Origin: Vicia villosa
Lineage: Eukaryota > Streptophyta > Magnoliopsida > Fabales > Fabaceae
DNA: 64,000 nucleotides
Direction of reading: 5' to 3'
NCBI RefSeq assembly: GCF_029867415.1
Contig: NC_081180.1
Location: 23,088,808 to 23,152,807 of the forward strand
This document shows, piece by piece, positions 1 through 11,611 of the stretch. The notes under the pieces were generated by a model. That model had not been told where the DNA came from, made no database searches, and was given only the letters and a program-made list of their open reading frames with translations. The position numbers were made by a program, and so were the translations under genes. How positions within the stretch are numbered: the first letter of the stretch is position 1; each line of letters starts with the position of its first letter.

Positions 1-2002
1 CCATAAAGATGGTTGACCTGACAGTCGAACCAACAGCCAGTTTTACTTGAATTACTCCAAGTATTCCACTTGTTTTGCCCTCATAATTAGACAACACCAT
101 ATTATGGGGCCTTAAATCTTTGTCAGATTTACCCACTTTCTGAAGTGAGGAATAAGGCATTAAGTTTACAGCAGCCCCACCATCGACAAACACTTTGTTT
201 ATTGGAACATCATCCACTTTTGCCCTTATGAATAAAGGCTTCAAATGATACATCATTCCTCGACCTGGCCTCTCAAACACAGCCTTTTGCTCTTCTACCA
301 CTCCTTTTCCCATTACATAGTAACAGACAGGTGTTTCTTCCACATTCTCGTCAGGAAGAAAATCATCTTCGTTCTCAGATACCTCAGATACTCTGTCGAA
401 CTCTGCTGGAAGTACAGAGACGATCCCACAGTCGATTAGCAACTCATCTGACTCTATGTCAAAGTTGTCGTCGACCTCTTCGTCCAACACTGGAGAATAC
501 TCAGGCTCTTTTTCTGTATTGAGGATCGGAGCATCATCGTCAACCAATTCTTTAATCAGTTTCTTTCCTAGGATCATTCCTGCAGCCAGTCTTTCATTTG
601 CTATTTTAGCCTGCTCTTCAGTCAACTTCCTGTGAAAAGGCTTTGGCTGATTGTGAGAAAATCCTGCCTGCACCATTTTCGAATTTTCCTGTCCATTCTT
701 ATGGCTTCTTTGGTAACGCCTCCACTGCGTTCGAGTCATGGGGTTCTTTCCTTTGTAGTTTGGAGATATGTAATCTTTTCTTTTAGATCCACTATCCGTC
801 CAAGAGCCTTCAGCATTGGTTCCCTCGCCTTGAATTTGCCATTCTGGGCGTTTACCTCTAAAGTTAATGGGTTTCACCCATTTGTCTTCAGGGACATCTG
901 TCTTAGGACGGAAAGTCCTTGGTTTTTCAAACATCTTCCTGTATTCTCCAGCCCTTCGACCACTGTTTTCTCCTGTGTACATGAATTGGCGATTCTTGCC
1001 TCGACGAGGATCGAACCTCACTTTGTTTGCAGCATCGACATTGAAAACAGCATCACACCTTGGGCATAATCCAACTTGAGAGTTGTTATTGTGGCATCTC
1101 TCAAGGAATTTCAAAAGACTCTCTTTTGGTTCAGGATAAACCATGTTCAAAACTTTGCCATCAGTAGCGCCGTTTTGCTTTCTAACGAAACCATCAGTAG
1201 TCTCGACCATCATCACATCATCAAGCTCAGTATAGTGAGCCTCTTCGACTTGCAAAGGATCAATATCAACTTGCATTGATGACTTTGGCTTTTCTCCAAA
1301 CTGTAACCTTCCTTCTTTCAAAGCTTTCTGCACCAAATCCCTGAAAAGGACACATTGAGAAGTTTTATGACCCAAGAAATTAGGAAATTTACAAAATCCT
1401 CTTTTTTTCTTTTTTTCGAGAGGAGGATTTTTAAGTCCTGGGGGTACTATGATTTGCCCATCAGAAACCAACAAATCAAATATTTCATCACATTTTGTTA
1501 TATCAAATGAATACGTTTTACTAGAAAATTTTTCGTTTTTACTTTCAATCAGATTTTTATCTTTTGAGGGCTTGAGCAATTTACAGATATACGGTGGCCC
1601 TGGCTTTAATTCAGCCACGTTGACCTCTCCCTCTTCGTATTCACTATCGCTAGTAGAGTCGAACTCACTTGTAGTGACATAAGCTATCTTTTCTTTCTTA
1701 TGATATTTACTAGCTCTGGCTTTTTCAGCTTTTAGCCTTTCGACCTGGCGTACTCTATCTGCCAGTTGTGCCATATCTCTCAAATGTTGGGTGTCTAATT
1801 TCTTCCTTATGGAATAATCTAACCCACCTGCAGCCATTTCGACTAACTCATGTTCAGGAATTTGTGTGAAACATCTAGCTTTCAGTAACCTAAAACGGTT
1901 TAGATAGTCATCGACTGGTTCTGTACCCTTTCGCCTAACTCCAGCTAATTCTTTCAAACTAATTTTCGACTGTCCCATATAAAATTGTTCATGGAACAAT
2001 CG
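1..2002 (-). CDS. gypsy gag C-terminal part and start of aspartic protease (partial, open at the window edge)
   Basis: I translated the minus strand from 2002 to 1 in one frame and found no stop, about 667 codons. It begins inside gag, continuing the gag frame that ends at 11612 across the copia insertion. The early part has the helical gag core. A degenerate zinc-knuckle-like stretch (CKFPNFLGHKTSQC) lies near 1370-1400, with a Pro where similar elements usually have His. After a basic linker and an acidic stretch comes a retroviral-type protease start, VDGGAAVNLMPYSSL, near 150-200, in which DGG replaces the usual DTG/DSG; this substitution is common in some plant gypsy elements. The product would be the particle protein and maturation protease. 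RT, RNase H and integrase should lie left of the window. Because gag upstream carries nonsense codons and is interrupted, no full polyprotein can be made from this copy. Confidence 0.8.
1998..2002. repeat. target-site duplication AATCG, left copy
   Basis: AATCG directly precedes the TG end of the left LTR and recurs at 11607-11611 directly after the CA end of the right LTR. A 5-bp duplication is normal for copia integrase. Confidence 0.95.
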
Positions 2003-3214
2003 TGAAGGATAGAAAAACACTTAGAAAGGGGGGGGTTTGAATAAGTGTAGCTTTAAAAACTTGACAGATAAAAATAAATTGCACAGTTATTTTTATCCTG
2101 GTTCGTTGTTAACTAAACTACTCCAGTCCACCCCCGCAGAGATGATTTACCTCAACTGAGGATTTAATCCACTAATCGCACGGATTACAATGGTTTTCCA
2201 CTTAGTCCGCAACTAAGTCTTCCAGAGTCTTCTGATCACACACTGATCACTCCAGGAACAACTGCTTAGATACCCTCTAAGACGTTTCTAGAGTCTACTG
2301 ATCAACACGATCACTCTAGTTACAATCTGCTTAGTTCACTCCTAAGACTTCCTAGAGTATTCTGATCAACACGCTCACTCTAGTTCCTTACAACTTAATG
2401 TAATCAATTCTAAGAGTTTACAAATGCTTCTTACAAGCGATAATCACAACTGTGATATTTCTCTTAATCGTTTAAGCTTAATCTCACTAATATATTACAA
2501 CAGCAATGTAGTGAGCTTTGATGAAGATGAAGATTCTGAGCTTTGGATTTGAACAGAGTTTCAGCAAGTTAATTTGAATTATTTTGTTCAGGATCGTTAA
2601 CCTTGCTTCTCATCAGAACTTCATATTTATAGGCGTTGAGAAGATGACCGTTGAGTGCATTTAATGCTTTGCGTGTTCCGTACAGCATCGCATTTAATGT
2701 TATACGCTTTTGTCAACTACCTCGAGCCTTGTTCACGCTGTGTCTACTGACTTAGCCTTTAGTAGCTTTTAACGTTCCTTTTGTCAGTCAGCGTAGCTTG
2801 CCACTTGTACTTTCTTCTGATCTGATGTTTGTGAATACAGCGTTTGAATATCATCAGAGTCAAACAGCTTGGTGCATAGCATCTTCTGATCTTCTGACCG
2901 TGAAGTGCTTCTGTTGCGTGATACCATCTTCTGAGCTTCAGTGCTTCTGATCTCATGTTCTTCTGATGCTTCCATAGACCCATGTTCTGATTCTGCTTCG
3001 ACCATCTTCTGATGTCTTGCCAGACCATGTTCTGATGTTGCATGCTGAACCCTTGAGACAAAGCTTCTGAGCGCTGAATTATGCGTACTCTTTATATATA
3101 TTTCCTGAAAGGGAAATTGCATTGGATTAGAGTACCATATTATCTTAAGCAAAATTCATATTATTGTTATCATCAAAACTAAGATAATTGATCAGAACAA
3201 ATCTTGTTCTAACA
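2003..3214 (-). repeat. 3' LTR of the copia element (1212 bp)
   Basis: It begins TGAAGGATAG and ends TTCTAACA, and matches 10394-11606 except for about four substitutions and one extra G. It lies beside the polypurine tract, so in element orientation it is the 3' LTR. Short open frames inside it (for example 2784-3152) recur in the other LTR copies and are not taken as genes. Confidence 0.95.
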
Positions 3215-3237
3215 ATCTCCCCCTTTTTGATGATGAC
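3215..3237 (-). other. polypurine tract of the copia element
   Basis: On the minus strand the sequence next to the LTR reads as a purine run, AAAAAGGGGGAGAT, the primer site for plus-strand DNA synthesis. Similar pyrimidine-rich copies (CTCCCCCTG) recur at about 3330-3380 and 4325. Confidence 0.85.
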
Positions 3238-3468
3238 AAAAACATATATAAATGATATGAATTTGCGATCAGAAAGAATAGACGGCAAAAGACAAATTAC
3301 ACAGCTATAGCATAAGCATATGAATATGTCTCCCCCTGAGATTAACAATCTCCCCCTGGGATAAATAATCTCCCCCTGAAATAAATACTCGAAGAACTTT
3401 AATAAAAGACTTCCCTGATTATTTCGGTAGAGACGATCATATAAGCTTCTTGTCTTCAGAGAATTCAT

Positions 3469-3800
3469 AGCTTCTGACTTCTGCTTCCATAGGACAGCTT
3501 CAGAACTAGAATTTCCTTAGATCCTTAGAACACTCACAGCTTCTGATTCCTGCTTCCATCTAGGACAGCTTCAGAACTTGAATTTCTTTGATCTTCTGAA
3601 CATTCACAGCTTCTGATTTCTGCTTCCATTCAGGACAGCTTCAGAACTTGAATTTCTTTGATCTTCTGAACATTCACAGCTTCTGATTTCTGCTTCCATT
3701 CAGGACAGCTTCAGAACTTGAGTTTTTTGGATCTTTAGAACATTCGCAGCTTCTGATTTCTGCTTCCCTCGGATAGCTTCAGAGCTTTGAATTTCTACCA
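3469..3800. repeat. tandem repeat, 70-bp unit, about 4.7 copies
   Basis: Units begin with AGCTTCTGA at 3469, 3538, 3608, 3678 and 3748. The first four are 69, 70, 70 and 70 bp; the fifth is partial and decayed. The second, third and fourth are nearly identical. The array sits between the end of pol and the 3' LTR of the copia element. Confidence 0.9.
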
Positions 3801-5361
3801 ACATCACTTCATGCTAGATTTGTATCAGAACATTGTTGAATGTACCAGAGCATCATCTGAGCATCTCTACATCCTGAAATGTTACAGAACAAAAACTAAA
3901 CGACAAAAGTCAGCATGAACGAGTTAGAACATAAAATGTATGTTTGAACACATTATATGAATCAGAGCCATATAGGCTGAAATAATGTATCAGAGCAAAT
4001 AATGTATCAGAGCCATAACATTATATGTATCAGAGCAAATAGAATTTTGTCAGAATAAATAGACAAATATAGATCAAATTCTATTATCAGTGCTTCTGAT
4101 TCATTCTTCTTTCTTGCTTCTGATTTCTGAAGCTTGACAGCACTCGGCTTGCTTCAGTTTCCATGGTTTTGCTTCTGTGTTTGCTTTTTACTTTGAAGAT
4201 TCTCTTCACTTCTTTATACCTGCAAAACACTTAAACCATGTAGAACTTGCAGTTCTTGTTAGTGAATGTGTGGGAGCTTTACCCAGCAACTGATAGATTA
4301 ATCAAATCATTTATCATTTATCTTTCTCCCCCTTTTTGTCATAACATCAAAAAGAATATTTCAAAAGAATTCAGATGCATAAAACGACAAATAAAATCAC
4401 TGGAATGTAAAAGAAACTTTTCATTGATAATCAAAAGATATTACAAGAAGTTCCTATGTTTAACAAGATGAGAAACATTCCTAGCAAATACAAAAAAGAA
4501 TTTCCAAAGAGGAAATTACTACAAAAATTAAAAACAGCACCCTAGCAGGACACGCTCTGTGTCAACCCATCAAGAATCCCTGTGGACTCTTGTCTTCCAG
4601 ACTAGAACCTCCACTGTAGGAGAGATCCAAGTGACCAAAGAGGAAGAGAGGGACAGTTCACAGACAGAGAGCTAATGTTGCAAACGGGGATTTCCCTTAA
4701 CATAGAAGTCAAGAATATCATTCTTAACCTCCTCCCATAACTCAAGAAAGTCTTCTGTCTTTGGGTGAAAGTTGATAACAACATCAAAGAAGAGGTCTGA
4801 CTTGAGAGGTATTAGGAGAGCCATCCCGAGATATGCAGAGATCTGTCGCCTTTGAGTCATAGATCTTCAACAGGCTTAGGGTGAACGCTGGGTTTGAGCT
4901 AGGATTTTAAAAAAAATTTGAGCAAGAGACGAAAACGGAAGAGAGAGAGGGAAAAACTTGATGAAGAAATGCAAAGAGATAGAGAGAGATGAGAGGGAAA
5001 GAGAAGAGTTTGAAGAGTATTTAAAAGAAAATAAAATGAAACGAATGATGAATAGCATTTAATGTTACGTGACGTGAGGAGAGATAATAAAGGTAAATGA
5101 GGTGACTAGCACAGTTACCTATGGTCGGTGTCCCTTCAACTGCACGCACGTTTATCCACGAATAGTAACGACAGGTTTACCATCCCGAGATAAAACGTAA
5201 CAGCTGTTTTGCTTTAAAAGAGGTTCTGAATCAACTTAGACAATGAAACGTTAGTAATAACCGAATCATAATTTCTAAAAGATTTCAATCAGAACTTCTG
5301 ATATAAAAAATAATCCATTTTCATTTCAGAAGATACTCATACATGAGAACTTCTCATCTTC
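3801..5361 (-). other. non-coding spacer between pol and 3' LTR of the copia element
   Basis: No convincing gene is seen. It holds scattered short repeats of TATCAGAGC (about 3820-4040), a second polypurine-like run near 4325, and a 62-codon minus-strand frame (4672-4860) beginning MTQRRQISAYLGM that I do not recognise. By position this is where the related element at 44-50 kb carries its envelope-like gene; the sequence here is different. Confidence 0.6.
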
Positions 5362-5724
5362 TCATTCTGGGCTTAAATCCATACTGATGTTCTTCAGAAT
5401 GAACTTAAACCTATCTTCAGCCAGGGGTTTTGTAAAGATATCTGCCCATTGATGGTCTGTATCAACAAATTTTAAAGATATAACACCCTTCTGAACATAG
5501 TCCCTTATGAAATGATGTTTAATCTCAATATGTTTAGCTTTTGAATGAAGAATAGGATTCTTAGATAAACATATAGCAGAAGTATTATCACAGAATATAG
5601 GAATGTTACTCTCAAATATCTGATAATCTTCTAACTGACTCTTCATCCAGAGCATCTGTGTACTACAACCAGCAGCAGCGACATATTCTGCTTCTGTTGT
5701 TGATAGAGCAATAGTTGCTTGCTT
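5362..5724 (-). pseudogene. copia RNase H, C-terminal part after an in-frame stop
   Basis: This continues in the RT frame beyond a stop codon at 5722-5724. It begins just upstream of the STTEAEY RNase H motif and runs through DNTSAICLSKNP and the ADIFTKPL motif to a natural end at 5362. The stop separates it from RT, so the enzyme would be truncated in this copy. Confidence 0.85.
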
Positions 5725-7239
5725 CTAGCTATACCAAGAGATCAAATGACTTCCAAGAAACTGGCAACTTCCTGAAGTACTTTTTCTTTCAATTCTGTCT
5801 CCAGCATAATCAGCATCGCAGAATCCTACTAAGTTGTATTCTTTAGATTTTCTGTAAACTAAGCCAACATTAGTAGTACCTTTCAGATACCTTAGAATTC
5901 TCTTAACAGCAGTTAAATGAGATTCTCTAGGATCTGATTGGAATCTAGCACATAAACAAACACTGAACAGAATGTCAGGTCTAGAAGCAGTCAGATATAG
6001 AAGAGATCCAATCATACCTCTGTATAACTTCTGATCTACCTTCTTACTTTCCTCATCCTTACCTAGGATGCATGTTGGATGCATAGGAGTTTTGGCTTCT
6101 TTGCAGTCTAGAAGATTAAACTTCTTCAGAAGTTCCTTCACATACTTGGTTTGATGAACATACGTTCCTTCTGATGTTTGATTTATTTGTATTCCAAGGA
6201 AATACTTGAGTTCTCCCATCATGCTCATTTCAAACTCAGCCTGCATAGACTCAGCAAACTCCTTTCCAAGTGTAGCATTAGATGTTCCAAAAATAATATC
6301 ATCTACATATATTTGACAAATTAAAATATCCCTTTTAAAGGTTTTACAAAAGAGAGTAGTGTCCACTTTTCCTCTAGTGAAACCATTATCCAGAAGGAAA
6401 GAACTTAAGCGTTCATACCAAGCTCTGGGAGCCTGTTTCAATCCATACAATGATTTCTTAAGTTTAAAAACATGATTAGGAGATATAGAGTCTTCAAAAC
6501 CAGGAGGTTGATGGACATAAACTTCTTCATCTATATAACCATTTAAGAAGGCACTCTTGACATCCATCTGATAAAGAGTGATGTTATGTTGAGTGGCAAA
6601 TGAAATTAATAGACGAATAGATTCTAACCTGGCCACTGGTGCAAAGGTTTCTGTATAATCAATCCCTTCTTGCTGACTATAACCCTGAGCCACCAGTCTG
6701 GCTTTGTTCCTTACCACTTCACCTTTCTCACTGAGCTTGTTTCTGAAGACCCATTTTGTACCAATTATATTGAATCCATCTGGTCTAGGAACAAGATCCC
6801 AAACATCATTCCTTGTAAACTGATTCAGTTCTTCTTGCATAGCAATTATCCAGTCTGGATCTTCTAGAGCATGATCAACAGAAGTTGGCTCGATCAAAGA
6901 TACAAGACCTAATTGACAGTCTGCATTGTTCTTAAGGAATGCTCTTGTTCTGATTGGATCATCCTTCTTTCCAAGAATGACATCTTCTGAATGACCAGAG
7001 ATGAGTCTGGATGATCTTCTGACAGATGGTTCTTCAGAAATACTTAGATCCTCCAGAGAAGCTGATACTTGATCTTCAGATTCTTTGCTTCTGAGAAGCT
7101 CTGCTTCTGATGCGTTGCTTCTTGGCTCAACAACTTCTGATATATCAATATCACAATCTGCAAAATTATCAAACTGCTTTGGTTTTTCAGAACCAAGCTT
7201 ATCATCAAACCTGATATTGATTGATTCTTCTACAATCAA
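5725..7239 (-). pseudogene. copia reverse transcriptase and N-terminal RNase H
   Basis: A 504-codon frame. Residues 1-115 are the linker after integrase, rich in Ser and Glu. The RT core spans about 120-400: WVFRNK, MDVKSAFLNG with its catalytic Asp near 226, SLYGLKQAPRAW, and the active site YVDDIIFG at 311-318. RNase H begins near 460 with CDADYAGD and is cut by a stop at 5722-5724 right after HLISWYS. The frame is open upstream to another stop at about 7404. The RT fold itself looks intact. Function would be copying element RNA to DNA in the particle. Confidence 0.9.
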
Positions 7240-7404
7240 TGTTTCAGTATTGTATACTCTGTAGCCTTTTGAGCGTTCAGAATATCCAAGAAGGAAACAT
7301 TTTTGTGCTTTGGAATCAAACTTACCAAGATGATCTTTAGTGTTCAGAATAAAGCATACACATCCAAAAGGATGGAAATATGAAATGTTGGGCTTTCTAT
7401 TCTT

Positions 7405-7674
7405 CTACAATTCATAGGGAGTCTTATTTAGAATAGGTCTGATAGAGATTCTATTCTGAATATAGCATGCAGTGTTTATTGCTTCTGCCCAGAAATGCTT
7501 AGCCATATTGGTTTCATTGATCATGGTTCTGGCCATTTCTTGCAGAGTCCTATTCTTTCGTTCTACAACCCCATTTTGCTGTGGAGTTCTAGGACAAGAG
7601 AAATCATGGGCAATACCATTTTCTTTGAAGAACTTCTTCAAAGGATCTGTTCTCAAATTCACCACCATGATCAC
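7405..7674 (-). pseudogene. copia integrase C-terminal half of the core
   Basis: This piece carries the end of the catalytic core (TPQQNGVVERKNRTL, with the final catalytic Glu) and the AxxTACYIQNR stretch. It is in the RT frame but is separated from RT by a TAG at about 7402-7404, and is shifted relative to the integrase front half. The frame change falls near 7640, just after the second catalytic Asp region (RSDHGGEF). Confidence 0.85.
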
Positions 7675-8497
7675 TTCTGACCTTTATGATTTTACACTCT
7701 TTTTCAGATTGAATCTGAATGCAGAAATCAAAGAACACTGAATGAGTCTCATCCTTGTGTTTCAAGAATTTTACCCATGTCCAGCGGCTATAATCATCTA
7801 CGATGACTAATCCATATTTCTTCCCTCTGACAGATGCTGTTTTGACTGGGCCAAACAGATCAATGTGCAAGAGTTCTAATGGCCTTGAGGTAGAAACAAC
7901 ATTCTTGGACTTGAATGCAGGTTTGGAGAACTTGCCCTTCTGACATGCTTCACAAAGAGCGTCTGATTTGAATTTCAGATTAGGGAGTCCTCTGACCAGA
8001 TTCAGTTTGTTAATCTGAGAAATCTTTCTCAAACTAGCATGACCTAATCTTCTGTGCCAGACCCACTGCTCTTCAGAAACAGACATAAGACAAGTCACCT
8101 TCTGACTCATAAGATCTTGCAGATCTGTCTTATAAATGTTGTTCTTCCTCTTGCCTGTAAATAGGATTGAGCCATCCTTCTGATTTACAGCCTTGCAAGA
8201 CTCTTGATTAAAGATTATATCATAACCATTGTCACTTAATTGACTGATAGATAAGAGGTTATGTGTTAATCCTTCTACAAGAAGTACATTAGAAATGGAA
8301 GGAGAGTTACCAGACTTTATAGTTCCAGAGCCAATTATCTTGCCCTTCTGATCTCCTCCAAACTTGACTTCTCCTCCAGACTTAAGCACCAGGTCTTGGA
8401 ACATAGACCTTCTTCCTGTCATGTGTCGCGAGCATCCAGAGTCCAGGTACCATGACATGTTGTGCTTTGTCCTTTTTGCAGTCAAGGATATCTGCAA
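7604..8497 (-). pseudogene. copia protease and N-terminal integrase
   Basis: A 297-codon frame that opens at the protease active site, WYLDSGCSRHMTG (Asp 19), and continues through the integrase zinc-binding HHCC region (HRRLGHAS ... CEACQKGK) to the core catalytic Asp in HIDLFGP and the start of RSDHGGEFE. It then runs out of frame near 7640. It overlaps the gag frame by 116 bp in a +1 frame. I see no classical slippery heptamer at the overlap, so an indel is likelier than programmed frameshifting, but this is not certain. Confidence 0.88.
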
Positions 8498-10307
8498 TAG
8501 GAATAATCTTATCCTTAGGTACCCACATTTTCTTGGGTCCTTTCTTGTTAGATTTTCTCAAGTTCTGATTGAACTTGGGTTTAACATTGTAAGCAATAGG
8601 AGGAACAGCATGATAATTTTTAATGTGAGTTTCATGATATTTCCTAGGTTGTGTCACATGCTTTTTGGTGTGTGTTATGTGAAAACTTTGAGCATGTGAA
8701 GTGTGCCTAATATCATGGGAGTGGCCATACTTGAACTGATCATACAATGGCTTGTATGTGATTTTCATTTCATCAACAGGTTCAAGTTTGTATGGGGTTT
8801 CACCCTCAAAACCAATGCCTACTCTTTTGTTTCCAGACACAGCATATATCATAGAAGCTAGCTGACTTCTGCCAATACTTCTAGATAAGAACTTCCTGAA
8901 ACTTAAATCATATTCTTTCAGAATATGGTTTAGACTGGGAGTGGATTTTTCTGAATCAGAAGGAGATCCAACATTATTGGATAATTTTAAAAGTTTTTCT
9001 TTTAATTCAGAATTTTCCAACTCAAGCTTCTTTGTTTCAAATTCAAATTGCTTTTTCAGCTTTTTGTATTTGAGACTAATCTGAGACTTGAGTTCCAGTA
9101 GTTCAGTTAGACCGGAAACTAACTCATCTCTAGTAAGTTCAGAAAATACCTCTTCAGAATCTGATTCTGATGTAGATTCTGATTCGTCATCTTCTGTCGC
9201 CATCAGCGCACAGTTAGCCTGCTCATCTTCAGAGTCTGAATCATCTTCTGACTCATCCCAGGTTGCCATAAGACTTTTCTTCTTATGAAACTTCTTCTTG
9301 GGATTTTCCTTCTGAAGATTTGGACATTCATTCTTGTAGTGTCCAGGCTCATTGCATTCATAGCACATGACCTTCTTCTTGTCAAATCTTCTGTCATCAG
9401 AAGATTCTCCACGTTCAAATTTCTTTGAACTTCTGAAGCCTCTGAACTTCCTTTGCTTGGTCTTCCAGAGTTGATTTAGCCTTCTGGAGATTAAGGACAG
9501 TTCATCTTTTTCTTCAGATTCTGATTCTTCAGGATCTTCTTCTCTAGCCTGAAAAGCGTTAGTGCATTTCTTGATATTAGATTTTAATGCAATAGACTTA
9601 CCTTTCTTTTGAGGCTCATTTGCGTCCAGCTCTATTTCATGACTTCTCAAGGCACTGATAAGCTCTTCCAGAGAAACTTCATTCAGATTCTTTGCAATCT
9701 TGAATGCAGTCACCATAGGACCCCATCTTCTGGGTAAGCTTCTGATGATCTTCTTTACATGATCAGCCTTGGTGTATCCCTTGTCAAGAACTCTCAATCC
9801 AGCAGTAAGAGTTTGAAATCTTGAAAACATCTTTTCAATGTCTTCATCATCCTCCATCTTGAAGGCTTCATACTTCTGGATTAAAGCTAGAGCTTTGGTC
9901 TCCTTGACTTGAGCATTTCCTTCATGAGTCATTTTCAAGGACTCATATATGTCATAGGCCGTTTCCCTGTTAGATATCTTCTCATACTCAGCATGAGAGA
10001 TAGCATTCAGCAAAACAGTTCTGCATTTATGATGATTCCTGAAAAGCTTTTTCTGATCATCATCCATTTCTTGCCTTGTCAGCTTTACGCCTCTGGCATT
10101 TACAGGATGTTTGTAACCATCCATCAGAAGATCCCATAGATCACCATCTAGACCCAGAAAGTAACTTTCCAGTTTATCTTTCCAGTATTCAAAGTTTTCA
10201 CCATCAAATACCGGCGGTCTAGTATAACCATTGTTACCGTTGTATTGCTCAGCAGAGCCAGATGTAGATGCAGGTGTAGGTGTAGACTTTTCACTTTCAT
10301 CAACCAT
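8382..10307 (-). CDS. gag: copia gag protein (SIRE/Maximus type), intact
   Basis: 641 codons from an ATG 86 bp inside the PBS end. Residues 30-230 are the helical capsid-like domain, with WKDKLESYF near 42 and a UBN2-type core. A CCHC zinc knuckle (CYECNEPGHYKNEC) sits at 315-328. Flanking stretches are acidic and Ser/Glu-rich (255-270, 350-395), and a coiled-coil-like Lys/Glu region lies at about 410-450. It would package element RNA and build the virus-like particle. It is nearly identical to the gag at 45347-47266. The last codons run past the protease start in a different frame, so the native C-terminus is uncertain. Confidence 0.92.
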   Translation of the reverse strand: MVDESEKSTPTPASTSGSAEQYNGNNGYTRPPVFDGENFEYWKDKLESYFLGLDGDLWDLLMDGYKHPVNARGVKLTRQEMDDDQKKLFRNHHKCRTVLLNAISHAEYEKISNRETAYDIYESLKMTHEGNAQVKETKALALIQKYEAFKMEDDEDIEKMFSRFQTLTAGLRVLDKGYTKADHVKKIIRSLPRRWGPMVTAFKIAKNLNEVSLEELISALRSHEIELDANEPQKKGKSIALKSNIKKCTNAFQAREEDPEESESEEKDELSLISRRLNQLWKTKQRKFRGFRSSKKFERGESSDDRRFDKKKVMCYECNEPGHYKNECPNLQKENPKKKFHKKKSLMATWDESEDDSDSEDEQANCALMATEDDESESTSESDSEEVFSELTRDELVSGLTELLELKSQISLKYKKLKKQFEFETKKLELENSELKEKLLKLSNNVGSPSDSEKSTPSLNHILKEYDLSFRKFLSRSIGRSQLASMIYAVSGNKRVGIGFEGETPYKLEPVDEMKITYKPLYDQFKYGHSHDIRHTSHAQSFHITHTKKHVTQPRKYHETHIKNYHAVPPIAYNVKPKFNQNLRKSNKKGPKKMWVPKDKIIPIADILDCKKDKAQHVMVPGLWMLATHDRKKVYVPRPGA

Positions 10308-10373
10308 CTTTTACTGAAGCGTTTTTCTCTTCCTGAATCTTTTCTAAACACGGTTAAGTGCTTGCACCTTAGA

Positions 10374-10393
10374 ACCGGCGCTCTGATGCCAAT
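10374..10393 (-). other. primer-binding site of the copia element
   Basis: On the minus strand, directly after the LTR, the sequence reads ATTGGCATCAGAGCGCCGG. The segment TGGCATCAGAGC is one base off TGGTATCAGAGC, the usual initiator-tRNA-Met priming site of plant copia elements. The same site follows the LTR at 45260. Confidence 0.85.
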
Positions 10394-11606
10394 TGAAGGA
10401 TAGAAAAACACTTAGAAAGGGGGGGGGTTTGAATAAGTGTAGCTTTAAAAACTTGACAGATAAAAATAAATTGCACAGTTATTTTTATCCTGGTTCGTTG
10501 TTAACTAAACTACTCCAGTCCACCCCCGCAGAGATGATTTACCTCAACTGAGGATTTAATCCACTAATCGCACGGATTACAATGGTTTTCCACTTAGTCC
10601 GCAACTAAGTCTTCCAGAGTCTTCTGATCACACACTGATCACTCCAGGAACAACTGCTTAGATACCCTCTAAGACTTTTCTAGAGTCTACTGATCAACAC
10701 GATCACTCTAGTTACAATCTGCTTAGTTCACTCCTAAGACTTCCTAGAGTATTCTGATCAACACGATCACTCTAGTTCCTTACAACTTAATGTAATCAAT
10801 TCTAAGAGTTTACAAATGCTTCTTACAAGCGATAATCACAACTGTGATATTTCTCTTAATCGTTTAAGCTTAATCTCACTAATATATTACAACAGCAATG
10901 TAGTGAGCTTTGATGAAGATGAAGATTCTGAGCTTTGGATTTGAACAGAGTTTCAGCAAGTTAATTTGAATTATTTTGTTCAGGATCGTTAACCTTGCTT
11001 CTCATCAGAACTTCATATTTATAGGCGTTGAGAAGATGACCGTTGAGTGCATTTAATGCTTTGCGTGTTCCGTACAGCATCGCATTTAATGTTATACGCT
11101 TTTGTCAACTACCTCGAGCCTTGTTCACGCTGTGTCTACTGACGTAGCCTTTAGTAGCTTTTAACGTTCCTTTTGTCAGTCAGCGTAGCTTGCCACTTGT
11201 ACTTTCTTCTGATCTGATGTTTGTGAATACAACGTTTGAATATCATCAGAGTCAAACAGCTTGGTGCATAGCATCTTCTGATCTTCTGACCGTGAAGTGC
11301 TTCTGTTGCGTGATACCATCTTCTGAGCTTCAGTGCTTCTGATCTCATGTTCTTCTGATGCTTCCATAGACCCATGTTCTGATTCTGCTTCGACCATCTT
11401 CTGATGTCTTGCCAGACCATGTTCTGATGTTGCATGCTGAACCCTTGAGACAAAGCTTCTGAGCGCTGAATTATGCGTACTCTTTATATATATTTCCTGA
11501 AAGGGAAATTGCATTGGATTAGAGTACCATATTATCTTAAGCAAAATTCATATTATTGTTATCATCAAAACTAAGATAATTGATCAGAACAAATCTTGTT
11601 CTAACA
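10394..11606 (-). repeat. 5' LTR of the copia element (1213 bp)
   Basis: TG...CA ends and near-identity to 2003-3214. It sits beside the PBS and gag. Element transcription would start in this LTR and run leftwards. Its right end is followed by the AATCG duplication at 11607-11611. Confidence 0.95.
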
Positions 11607-11611
11607 AATCG

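Larger units (their letters stand above)
2003..11606 (-). mobile_element. SIRE/Maximus-type Ty1/copia retrotransposon, complete with both LTRs
   Basis: The element is 9604 bp, bounded by LTRs 2003-3214 and 10394-11606 and by a 5-bp target-site duplication AATCG (1998-2002 and 11607-11611). In element orientation (minus strand) the order is 5' LTR, PBS, gag, protease, integrase, RT, RNase H, a long spacer, polypurine tract, 3' LTR. That order, with integrase before RT, is diagnostic of Ty1/copia. The LTRs differ at only about four bases plus one G-tract length change, so the insertion is recent. Pol is nevertheless broken by two frame shifts and two stops. The envelope-like gene present in the related copy at 44-50 kb is missing here. 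Confidence 0.95.

Noticed and set aside
245..1682. Several plus-strand frames over the gypsy gag-protease region
   Set aside because: They are antisense shadows of the long minus-strand frame, which shows gag and protease motifs.
2759..3152. Open frames inside the copia LTRs (also at 11151-11544 and 44205-44506)
   Set aside because: They recur only as parts of the LTR copies, overlap each other in different frames, and have no recognisable domain.
3469..3800. CRISPR-like array
   Set aside because: The units are head-to-tail 70-bp repeats without unique spacers, inside a plant retrotransposon.
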